Assembly (NCBI GenBank): GCA_010405405.1
Contig: MU004231.1
Span: forward strand, 1,633,386 to 1,697,385
Source: Microthyrium microscopicum
Taxonomy: Eukaryota > Ascomycota > Dothideomycetes > Microthyriales > Microthyriaceae
Direction: 5' to 3'
Length of the DNA: 64,000 bases
In this document: one piece after another, positions 21,875-32,294 of the stretch
How positions within the stretch are numbered: the stretch's first letter is position 1
Layout of the letters: each line of letters opens with the position of its first letter
The notes under the pieces: generated by a model
What the model was told of the DNA's origin: nothing
The model's input: only the letters and a program-made list of their open reading frames with translations
Database searches by the model: none
Made by a program: the position numbers and the translations under genes

Positions 21875-22844
21875 TTGAAGGTACGTGGACCATTGGGCTT
21901 AGGTCACTAAAAGCATGGAAAGTCTAATCCTAGTTCAGTGCGACATGACGTGAACGGCGTTTGATACCCAGCTTTTACGACTTGATTGCCCTTTTTGTAC
22001 GACCAGACTTGATAGCAAGCATGGTGGTCAGTTATGACACATGTTTGTGTTTCCATGACTTTGACGACCTAGCAACTCTGCTCACCAAAGGTCTTGATTT
22101 TTGGCGTGCACATTTTTGTTTGCTTTTCGGTTCCCTTTCGATATTCGACTTATTCCAGAATTGACAACGACACTTCTGAGCTGGGCTCAACGGCACCACT
22201 CACTCAGTGACTCATATCGGCCTGGAACGTTCAGATGGGGCAAGTTGTGTTTCTTGAAGGCAAACACTCCTAGTACACTGTCAAAGTCATTCGAGGAATC
22301 CATCAACTGCGACCAGGCTTTGCTTAGAGGTGTGTCGTTTAATGACTTGCGCGACGGAATTGTTCGTTGGGGATGCTAGGGGTCAAAGTAGCAAAAACAT
22401 TCAGAATTCAATCCTATGCAATTCACTGATTCACTGATACACTGAGTATCTCCTGTTCTTCATTGTTATTTGAGCAAGACCTGATTGTTGAGATGATATT
22501 TCGTCCCGTAACCCAGCAAGAAAGTGCATACTAATGTTCTATCATAATCTTACCGCATCTCCGCCCAAATATCGTATAAACAATCGTTCGCAAGAACTTC
22601 AGGCTTTTGTACCGGTATGTCGTGGTCGATACATTGGATTAAAGTGAGGATGCTACCTCCTTGTTTCTAATTCGTGCTAGGAATGGGACTTTCATGAGTA
22701 GAACCCCGAGGCATTTTTGTTCGATAAGGTACAAGTGGATCAAGGATCAACTGGAATTATTATTATGAATCTACTTAACGTCTGATAGCGGTGCCTCTAC
22801 GGGCCTATGCAGACTATGACTATATAAGACAAAACCTCTTAGGA
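21875..22844. other. intergenic, no gene recognised
   Basis: No gene supported. A short CACTGATT/CACTGATA repeat occurs at about 22,423-22,446. Composition becomes AT-rich towards the RIP islet. Confidence 0.5.
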
Positions 22845-22879
22845 TAAAAGCCTTTTATGTCGTTGTTCGGGCCTTATAC

Positions 22880-23175
22880 TATCGCACTACGCCCTTCTTC
22901 CTTACCTATTATTAGCTATATAGGTAGTTAATGCTAAAACGAAAAATCTCGTATTTATAACCTCTCTCTAGTAATCTAGTCTAGTATTAAAAGGGTAAAG
23001 TTAGTAATTAGCCTAGTAATACCCCTACGCTATGTTACTATTATAGTATAGACCGCTATATATAATTACGATTCTACGCGCTTTAGATCTTCCTCCCTAG
23101 ATCTTAAATCTTATTACTAGATCTACCCTTTTACTACTTCTACTACTAAACTAGCCTTCCTCTTCCTAATTCTAG
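22880..23175. mobile_element. RIP-degraded repeat islet, identity lost
   Basis: This 0.3-kb stretch is nearly free of CA and TG dinucleotides while TA, CT, CC and CG remain (words such as TAGTAATCTAGTCTAGTATT). It looks the same as the large RIP-mutated tracts at 39.5-42.9 and 60.9-64.0 kb. It must once have been part of a repeated element, but no terminal repeats or protein trace can be read. Confidence 0.6.
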
Positions 23176-23699
23176 TGTCGCGTGTATCGCTAAGGTTATG
23201 CGGTGGTTCTTGCCATTGATTTTGGTGTTGTTGCTATTCAACATTTTGCGTTTGTTGAGTTTTCACCATTGTCGCCTATTCAGGCCCCTCACAACCTCAG
23301 CAGATCAACTGGAATACAAATTCACTTACTACGCCAGGCAGACATCTTTAAACATCCTAGGCTGGCTCTTGAGGGACAAAATAAGTGAGCCGTCTAGACG
23401 ACTACCCTATCGATTGCGATGGCTGCCATAACACTTCCCAAAGAGCGACTGCTTTGATTACCATCGTCTTTGATAAGTTGATATAAACTTGAATGTTACG
23501 ACGCTAGGTAGTAGCAATTAGAGCAAATGCCCTTTAAGAAGCGTTATGGCATAGGAAAACTAGGTACTTTATGTGAGCCAGTGTGCTCAAAACCCTCTTC
23601 TCAGTTCTCGTGAGACTAAGTTTTTCCTTCGTGCTCTAGCTTTGCATAGCGATATCAGTCCCCAAAGACCGTCTAGAATACAAATGCTGATACATATAC
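23176..23699. other. intergenic, no gene supported
   Basis: Ordinary base composition resumes after the RIP islet. Two overlapping short open frames (start near 23,198) have no recognised product. Confidence 0.45.
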
Positions 23700-25006
23700 T
23701 TAGTCGTTAGCTTTGAACTCCACAGGCCTATTTGAGACCAAAATCTGCCATAGAACATACCAAAAGACAACCGTTAGCTTCCAAATGACTTGTGGTGAGC
23801 TTTTAGTAATCTCAGTCCCAGGGGATGCCTCTTGTATTACATCGAAAATGTGAACGTATCTGCCAGGCCCGATTTTGTAGATGGTGTAATACAGCGTCGA
23901 CATGCGAACAATATAGAAAACCCAAGCGAAGATTCCTACGTCCCAAAGACAGCAAACGATGATCAGAGTAATGAACCGACTAAAGTAGAAGGAGCGGCGC
24001 GTATCGAAATAGGCTCTTTCAAATGACCCAAATCCGAGAATACCGGCGGCCAAGATCGCGGAGAGCGCAAGTAGATATATCACGTATCCAAGGAGCTTAG
24101 ATTTTGGTTAGAGCCCACCATAGAATTAGAGCCTAAGAGATGATGTTGGATGCTTACGGTAAACAGGAGAGCCTGTCCCCCAGGCCAGAGGTATACCCGA
24201 TGAAGGCTCATGTCCCAAAGCAGAGACGCCTTCGTTCTTGCTCTGGCTCCTGGGTAAATCTTCCAGCCCTCGCTACTGTAGTGTAAAAGGTTTGTTCGAT
24301 TCTGGACCAGGAATGTACCGGTAGCAGCTTTCCAGAGATCTCCTTGATATAATAGCCAGATGTCTCCGAAATGAAGAAGAATTCCAATTTCATCCTCGTC
24401 AACCATCATCGTTCCATTGTTGGTCATCCAAGTCTTGTCCTTGTTCATCAACAGGGTGGTACCGTTATTTGGCAATTTCTTTTCATAGAGTTTGAATATG
24501 TCTCCATTTGATCTCGCCTTCGGTTGATATAGTGTGGCGATACCTGGGCATGCACCAATGGCAACTTCTGTCTCGTTCATGCGGCGTATCGGTGTATACG
24601 TATTTCCCGCTGAATCTAGCTCAGTCATCCATGTGCCGTTGTTGAGCAACCAGACATCATCCGACGCTTGCAAGAACGTTTTCCATGGTTCTAGAAAGAG
24701 TGTACCATTCGGCTTGTATAGATTTGTCCCATCGAAATCCAATAGAGTATCGTTATCGTAGTTAGGTAGAAAGTTTTTAAGATAGTTGTCGGCTTTGCGT
24801 ACTACTGATTCATATCGCCCAGCAACGCCTATGATAACCAAGCCGACACTGACTGCGCTGGCGTGCAGTAATACCCATCGAGGGAAACAACTTTTTATCA
24901 GCAGCAAAATTGATCGTTTGAAGCCAATCTGCCGAAAAAGTGCACGGCTTGGGAAGTGATTTCTGAGAGGAGACTTTATTTTGGCATTATGCTGAGCTTC
25001 TTCCAT
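23700..25006 (-). CDS. uncharacterised multi-pass membrane protein, tandem paralogue A
   Basis: Two exons (24158-25006 and 23700-24095; 62-nt intron) give 414 aa. The layout is a basic N-terminus, a membrane helix (WVLLHASAVSVGLVIIGVAG, about residue 45), a roughly 200-residue outer or luminal domain with many N-glycosylation sequons (NGT, NRT) and repeated Trp/Asn-Gly units (DVWLLNNGTWM, KTWMTNNGTMMV, GDIWLLYQGDLWK), then three C-terminal helices (including IYLLALSAILAAGILGFG and FITLIIVCCLWDVGIFAWVF). I do not recognise a family. A paralogue 270 bases away on the same strand shares the layout, the motifs and the intron position, so this is a real family duplicated in tandem. A HET-domain gene lies beyond the paralogue. 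Confidence 0.8.
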
Positions 25007-25272
25007 TGCGTGAGGCTTTCCAAATTGATGCTACGACAAATCGAAAACTATTTCATATGCCAAAATCTTATACAGGATTTCTGTAGGATTAGCTTCGATG
25101 TGACTGGTCGAAGTATGTATCTAAATACGAAGCATATATTGCCCAAGTTGCGGGCCAAATATACACCCTTGATCGGGGCAGTGCAAGTTCTACATGTTTC
25201 TGTCGAAACCAGAATTTGCCTCAGTGCCCATCTGGATCATTGAGGTCAATCTCCTGAAAGACCAATCTCTTC

Positions 25273-26713
25273 CTACGCCTTTTGGCTCCGCATATCAATA
25301 TCGCTCCCCACGTCCCATCTATAACACAAATACCTAAGCAAATACTTATCAGTTAGTAATTAACCAATCATCGTCGGTGAAAGATCATAATGACCACCAA
25401 ATAACTTACGCAAAAACTACCGTTGAAGCCCAAATGGTTTTGGGCATTGTTCGTAGTTGCGACGTAGCGAGCGAAGAGAACTGCTTCTTCAATGCAGCTA
25501 CGACTGTTGGTGTGATATTCCCATCCCAGCTGCGAACATGAAAGATCTCGTGCCTACCGAAGTAGAGAAGAAGACAGAGCCAGAACTCAAAACCGGCTTC
25601 AAGTAGCGTACAGGATATGATCAATAGAATGAAGCGATTGAAGTAAGTAGACTGGCGAGGATCGACATATGCTTTAATATGGCCTCCAAACCCACACAGA
25701 TTGGCTAGAAAGTACGTTGAAATAGTCATGTAGTACACAACGTATCCAAGCGCCTATGCAGAAATCAGTAAGCTTCTTGGTGTGAAGGTAGAATCATGGA
25801 GCATGCATACAGTAAACATGATGTACTTATTTTGGCCCGTTGCCCAAGCAAAATACCGACGACTACTGGTTCCCCAGTTGAAAAGTTGTTGCTTCGTCAT
25901 ACAGCTCATCCCGTCGTATAGAAACCATCCCGACTGGTTATTATGTAGTGTACTGGTCTGATTTCGCACTCTCAAGACGGAGTCACTAGACTTCCAAATT
26001 TCTCCCTGATACAGGAGCCAAGCAATATCCTGATGTAGAAGAAGGCCATTTTCATCCTTTTGGACGATAGTCGTTCCATTCCTTGACAACCATGTTGTGC
26101 CGTTGACTATCAAGAACGTTTCTCCGTTGTCCAGTTGAAGTTTTCGATCATAGTGTTCAAATATTCCCAATGTGTAGTTAGAAGAACTGAGCAGGGGGTT
26201 ATCTTTGTACAGTTCCTGTTCTTTTTCTGAAAGTTGCCAGAATATAAAGTCATCGAGCAGGGCGAGGAAACCTGTCTTGTTCATGGATATCAATGGACCC
26301 CATGGGTTATTATTTTGATCTAATGGTTTGACCCAAGCATCATCTTCCAATAGCCAAATTGTGTCTGCACTTTGCAGTAATGTTTGAGTTGGTCCCAAGT
26401 AGGACGTACCCGACGGTTTGAACAAAGCTCCTCCTTTGGAATCTAGTAGCGTATTGTTGTCAAGTTCAGGTAAGATATCTCCGGCTGTGCGGTCGTCGAA
26501 TCTATGGGCGCTGAAAGCATACGTTGCAGTGCAGACCAACACAAATATGCCTATGATCCACGTTGTTGTGCGTAAAAGTATCCATCGAGTTACTCCACCG
26601 TTCAAAAAGAGGGTGAAAAATCTCTTGATACCAATATGCTTGAGGAATTTGAAGCTTGGCAGATAGTTGATGAAGGGCCGCTGTATTTTTGGCGTGCGCA
26701 AAGTGTGATCCAT
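25273..26713 (-). CDS. uncharacterised multi-pass membrane protein, tandem paralogue B
   Basis: Three exons (25811-26713, 25410-25753, 25273-25333) give 435 aa; an in-frame ATG at 26,737 would add eight residues. Same design as its neighbour: N-terminal helix (WIIGIFVLVCTATYAFSA), glycosylatable luminal domain with paired motifs (DTIWLLEDDAWVKPLDQNNN; TTWLSRNGTTIVQKDENGLL; DIAWLLYQGEIWKSSDSVLR), then helices beginning LGYVVYYMTISTYFLANLC. The first intron sits at the same place as in paralogue A (FT before LGYV). The second intron has a perfect ACTAAC branch site and TTAG acceptor. It is divergent from the HET-domain gene, with 341 bases between starts. Function unknown. Confidence 0.8.
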
Positions 26714-27054
26714 GAGGCGAACTGCCAATATCCTCAAGGCAGAAGTCCAAATCCTTCCTTATTTACTATGGAGTCAAAAGAGATCTAGCCCATTCCAGTC
26801 GGTTTGGGAGGCACAGTTTAACGCTACTCCCTCTATATGTAATATATTTAATGAAGCATGAATCCTACTCGTATAAAACCCTGAGAGGTTTGCGCAACTC
26901 TTCGTAGTACGAGCCCTTCCATCAAGGCTTGTATGAACATCACCATGATCATCCTAGTCATAACAGTCATTTCAAGCACTTTCTTAAGGGACCCTCAATC
27001 ATACGTCCCACCAGAGGTTGAGTAAAGATAGAGCCCAGCTGAAATCTCAATTCG
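26714..27054. promoter_or_regulatory. shared promoter region, membrane paralogue B / HET gene
   Basis: 341 bases between divergent starts with no coding sequence; presumably drives both genes. Confidence 0.4.
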
Positions 27055-29209
27055 ATGAAGTTGTTTTCATTCCAAAGGAAGAAAAGACCGCAGAGGCCTT
27101 CTCTGCAATTCAATCACCTCTTCCAGATTCTCTGTGCAGGATGTCGAGAGTTTGACGAGATATGTACGGTAAGGCTGAGGCTAATCCCTCAACTCAATGG
27201 TGTCGCACGTAAACCGGAACCAGTGCAGCTTCACGAGAGTTTTTCCTCCTTGGAGCAATCAGCTGAAGAAGGTTGCTTCACATGCAGAATCTGGAGGAAG
27301 CTTCTTTTGCGAGAATGTCCGCTGCGGGAGATGATGTCGGAGCTTCGAGAGAGCAATAACGTTATTTGGGCGCTGCCTCCAATACAGGCCGAGGAACCGT
27401 GGACAATAAAGATCGGAACACAGTTAAGATCAAATAGGTCATTGATAGCAGAAGCTATTCTAGATGATAGCTACGACATGCCAAGTAGGTTTTTTTTGGT
27501 GCTGCTAGTTGGCAGTGATGAAGCTAAACTTAAAATCAAGATTTGCACATTGATCCAGCATGTCCAGAAATGGTGTCCAATATCAAAAACTGGTATGATC
27601 AGTGCTGCCAGAATGTGAAAGAGCACATCAATTGCTTCACTCATTGGAAATCTTGTGAAATAGAAAGGCGATCATTTCGTCCTCGAAGACTTGTCTCGAT
27701 TCTTGCGACAGAAAACGCTTCAGTCGAGGCTGTCAAGTTGGTCTCTGGAGCTGACGTAGCAGAGAGTGAACATTATGTGGCTCTAAGCTACTGCTGGTAT
27801 GTATGACCGAGGAAAAATATACGGATGCCCTTTGACGATTGTATAGGGGCAAATCAAAAAATTATAAGACTACACAGGAGAACGAAAGCCAGCACAGAGA
27901 CAAGATCTACACGGCAAAACTACCAAGAACCGTACAGGACGCTATCAGACTTTGCCGGCTTCTGGGCATCAATTATATATGGGTCGACGCGCTATGTATT
28001 CTGCAGGACTCTGAAGGCTCTCAAGAATGGAGTATTGAAGCCAGCATAATGGACAAAATCTATGGATTTGCTGCATTCACCCTTGCCATTACTTCAAGCA
28101 AGACAGCGGATGAAGGATTCTTGCAGAATCGAGACGCCGAATCTTTGGATACCACAGGGATTGGCAAGGCTCTGATCGGAGAGACCGGCATAAAAATACC
28201 CCACAAATCGCTGCACAGTATTCGTAAAGACTCACCTCTGGATACCAGAGGGTGGACCTTCCAGGAGGAGATTCTCTCTCCTCGCATTCTTCATTTCACC
28301 GCCCTTGGAGTTTTTTGGACCTGTCTTTCGGGGACAAGCTCAGAACTAGATCCAAAGTTTGTGTCAAATCCGCCGGGGCTGGAGGATTCGCGATTTGAGG
28401 ATTTCCACTTTGCAGAAGTTGAGCAGCTTGGGAACGGCGATATTAAAGCGCTGAAAGTGTACCACAGATGGCTTAAGTTAGTGGAAGCCTACTCTACTCG
28501 AGAATTTGAATATATCGACGATAGATTTCCCGCACTGTCTGGCCTCGCTAAGAAATATGCGGATGCAACACAGGATCAATACGTAGCCGGACTTTGGCTG
28601 ACTTCGCTACATAGTGGACTTCTCTGGAAGGTCAGGAAGCCAGATGCCTTATTGCGAACTGATAATGCTCATCACGCGCTGCCTTCTGCTCCATCATGGT
28701 CCTGGGCGTCAGTGCCACCGGAAAATGGGATAGAATACCATTCGAAATTTGGTCCACCAGCAATGCAATCGCAATTCACGAACTACGATGTTAAGCTGAA
28801 AAGCGAAGACAAGTTTGGAGCACTCGAACAGGCAAAAATATCCATCAAAGCACGTTTCAGACCTTTGATTGAAGAAGAGACGGAGATTCCCTGGCCTAAG
28901 AACGAGCTCAGGGGCAGAGACGATCAGATTCTGTTCCCAAACACGAGAGGCAGTGTGTTTGCAATCGACTTCAACAGCAATCGAGTACTTCTTTCTCGCA
29001 ACGAGGGTAGTCCAATAATCATGCACATGGACTATAAGATCCCCTGTACGCTCGCGAACTGCTTCGCTCTTGAAGTAAACAAGAATGGTTTTATAGTGCT
29101 GAGGGAAACTGCAGAGATTGGCATGTTCGAGCGAATCGGTTGCGCGCCGTGGCATACTGATCGAGGCTTTTTCGATCAATACGATGTTGTTGAAGTTCGC
29201 ATCAAATGA
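27055..29209 (+). CDS. HET-domain protein (heterokaryon incompatibility family)
   Basis: Three exons (27055-27484, 27541-27796, 27847-29209) give 682 aa. The HET domain core is plain: HYVALSYCWG, KLPRTVQDAIRLCRLLGINY followed by IWVDALCILQD, a helix with EASIMDKIYGFAAFTLAITS, and LDTRGWTFQEEILSPRILHF ahead of VFWTC. A cysteine-containing N-terminal region (CAGCREF, EEGCFTCRIWRKL) precedes it, as in many solo-HET proteins. The C-terminal third (from about residue 450) is a variable region ending in YDVVEVRIK. HET domains trigger cell death when incompatible strains fuse, usually on signalling by a partner, but most family members are uncharacterised. Its neighbours on one side are two unknown membrane proteins in divergent orientation. 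Confidence 0.9.
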
Positions 29210-30067
29210 GAAGCGCTTGCGACCATGCTCGGCTCGACAATGAAGCTTCACTATCTGAGCATACGAAGTAGTCGTTCAAAAGTAAGGCACTATATCGCAA
29301 AGCGCAGTGGATGGTCGACACCGCAATCGGTAGGAGTACGCCAGTTATTTCGCTTATCCATTGGCACTCTTAGTTCGTTGTCAGATTAAATGAGACGACA
29401 GTTGACAAACAAAGGGCGCTCCCATGTGGTGCTTATTCTCCCTCGCGAACCACAAAGCAACTGATACTGGATCGAACGCTACGAGAAATATAGCATCCTT
29501 TATCTAGTAGCGGCGGTGAAAGCCATTGTTCCTGATGGAGGGTGCCCAGTATTTGTTACTCCGCTGGGAGCCTTAGCATTGTTGATCTTGATCGGATCAG
29601 AACCTCGAATATAGACTGAAAACCCAGCTGGAAAGATGAAAAGAGAAGAATTACCTTATCGATGCAAATGGAGATCGAACTTGATGGCTGAAATCGAATT
29701 TGATGACTGAGAGCAGCGTCGATGGCGGAGAGCAGACTTGATGGACATTTGAGCTAGAGGCACAATACCAGAGCAATGTGATGAAATAACCGGAAAATGA
29801 ACACTGAAATTATTATACTAGCAACGGACTACTATATTCATGTAAGCACCGTTTTGACCATCCCAATCGCTGGCAGAAACAGCCCAAACTCAAAACCACA
29901 GGAAAAGGGGGATAATTCATTTTTCATAGTCGATGGAAGTGTCCTTGAACACGTGAAACCCCTCGTGCATGAAGTAAGTTTGCAACTAAAACCCAACACT
30001 GGGCCACCAGATAATTGACTCGTCTCAAATTCGGTGCCAGTATCAGGAGTTTCGAGTCGTGGATTGC
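29210..30067. other. intergenic, no gene supported
   Basis: No gene seen. A short imperfect repeat of the type (GAGCAG)nnTTGATGGC/CTTGATGG occurs at about 29,665-29,750 (unit about 24-30 bases). An open frame at 29,797-30,018 has no support. Confidence 0.45.
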
Positions 30068-31431
30068 CTAACGACGGCCGTGGGAACGATTAACGGAGCC
30101 TTGAAGCGCATCAACTTCGGCTTCCAACTGCTTGATCATAGCATGACTTTGCTCAAGGTCCTTGTTTAGGCGGTCACGCTCAGCGATGAGCTTCTGTTCC
30201 CAATTACGGAAGCGACCTTCCTCAACCTTGACCTGCTCGGTGAAACGCTTGCGGAGTGCCTCCTCCTCTTCCTTGAACTTGGGATTGTCGAGCTTGCGGG
30301 GACGAGCTTCGCCAAATTTGCGTGTCTCCATTTGCTGTGCGCGGTAGGCCTCGTAGTGGTTCTCCTCTGTGGTCTGGATAAGATCGAGCATGTGGGTGCG
30401 GATCAAAATGGCGCGCAGCTTCTTAAAGTCACAGTGCTCCTCATTTTCGACTTCAGCGACACCCCAGGCATACTGGCGACCTTTGACGGTGCGGCCGTCC
30501 GAGGTCTGGACGTCCTTCTCGGATCCAATGACAGAGAATGGCATGGCGGCAATGAGACTGCGAGCATGGTGGAGACCGGCTTCATCGTCCTCCTCTAGCG
30601 GTGGCTGGTAGATCTTGATTCCTTGAGCTTCAATGACGGCCCGTATCTAATCAAAAGGTCAGGAATGAGACGAAATGCGCACATGATGAAAACATACCCG
30701 CTGCTTGAACTTGGCCAGGTCTGTAGGGCTGAGAGTATCGGCCTTGGCAATAACTGGAATCAAGTTGACGCGAGTACATAGTCTCTTCATGACTTCAATG
30801 TCCAGTGGCTTGAGGGTGTGGCCAGTGGCGCGAATGAAGTACAGGCAGGTGTGGACTCGAAGATCGATCTTCTCAATTCGGCGGGGCTGTTGTTCTTGAA
30901 GCATGTAGGACTCGTGTTGATCGTCAAGGAATTCGATGATTGGTTGCCATGAATCACGATTGTTGACATAGTCACCGAAACCAGGTGTGTCAATGACGGT
31001 AAGACGGACTGTTGCTTATCAGCATCCGAGCTTCCAATGCAAAAACGAAGACGTACCCTTGAAGAACTTCTCTTCCAACTCGGCCTTGGTGATCTCGATC
31101 TCAACAGTCTTGTCGATTTGCTTGTGATGGCGACGCTTGTGATCGGCGTAGTTCTTGATGGTAGTGGAGAAAAGGGTGTTGATGAAGGTAGTTTTGCCTA
31201 AGCCGGATTCGCCAGCAACCATTATGGTAAAGGCAGCTCCACGCTTAGCAACGATCTTGTGTCTGCGCGTAGGTTAGATGGGTAATTCTATGGATTGTTA
31301 TTGGGACCGTAGAAGATGCGTACCGTTGATTGGGGAGCTATGGAACGACATGTCAGCAGATTTCAAACAGATCATAAGGATAGGTAAGAACATACATTGG
31401 CAATGCCAATTGGGGACGCAGACTCGGCCAT
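30068..31431 (-). CDS. CDC12: septin, Cdc12/AspC type
   Basis: GTP-binding septin that assembles into hetero-oligomeric rods at septation and branching sites. Five exons on the minus strand (31396-31431, 31324-31337, 31057-31262, 30698-31008, 30068-30646) sum to 381 aa. Motifs: P-loop VAGESGLGKTTFINTLF, switch region VIDTPGFGDYVNN, guanine-binding AKADTLSP, and the septin unique element around QYAWGVAEVENEEHCDFKKL. A C-terminal coiled coil begins about residue 300 (KFKEEEEALRKRFTEQVKVE onwards). The N-terminus SPIGIANLPNQRHKIV matches the Cdc12 subgroup. The second exon is only 14 nt. Very strongly conserved; housekeeping. Confidence 0.95.
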
Positions 31432-32294
31432 TGTTGCGATGGATGGTCTGGGATGTAGGTAGGGATTGTAAAGGTGGTCAATGGGATCGCGGGGCGGTTG
31501 ATGGCAGAATCACGACGCGACAACGGTGATGGCGACGAGGATGATGGAGAAGTGGAGGATGTTGTTGTTAATGAAGCGGAGGTGAAGTTGAGATAGAGTG
31601 TGGATGGGGGATAGAAGTTGCGATGGGAAAAGGAGGAAAGGGGGCACTGACCGCGACTTCTTCTTTCCTTGGGCTAATGACCATCTTCACATCCTGATTG
31701 GGCAATGATGTTGAGCCGCGATTTCCCCTGAAGATTTGCTCGGACTTTTATTTCCCCGGATTTGGTCTAGCTCCTCTGCTATCCACAACCATCTCCGGCA
31801 TCATTTCTTAAAAGATAGACACTGATAATGTCCAGCGCATTCGATGGGGTGTCAAGCATTTCACTCATTCAATGGGTTCTCATCATCTCAAGCACAAAGC
31901 AATCAAGTTTAGCGATTCTCAAGAGACAACAAGATAGCCAAAATAGTCATGTATTGAAGCGCGGGCGCATACCTAGGTACCGCCAAGAAGACCATAAGAC
32001 TGGTTGGAGCAACCCAAGAATTGAATCAATAAACTGAACTAGCTATTATGAATTACAGTAGTCCCTATCCTGGTTTCAACAATTGACATGGAGGCTTGGA
32101 AACAGGACATAAGATCCACAAAAGGCTGTATAGTTATTAGGCCAATCACAGGTCGCGAACTCCGATGCCAAGATTTCGACTTTTTGCAACTCCAAAAAAA
32201 TATCAACTGGTTGTCCACCATCATTACCAAACTGTCTCTCCACAACAAAGCAGAATTCGCGCTAAAAACTGCCATGGGCTGGTAATATATCACC
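31432..32294. promoter_or_regulatory. divergent promoter region, CDC12 / PWP2
   Basis: 863 bases between the two start codons. Most of it reads as leader and promoter DNA: a GGATGT/GATGG-rich stretch next to the septin start and AT-richer sequence next to PWP2. No further gene supported. Confidence 0.4.

Noticed and set aside
23198-23431. Short frame reading VVLAIDFGVV, reminiscent of an Hsp70-type nucleotide motif
   Set aside because: Similarity stops after a few residues; the overlapping frame is equally open; no second motif.
29797-30018. 73-aa open frame between the HET and septin genes
   Set aside because: Short, polar, no features; no splice partners found.
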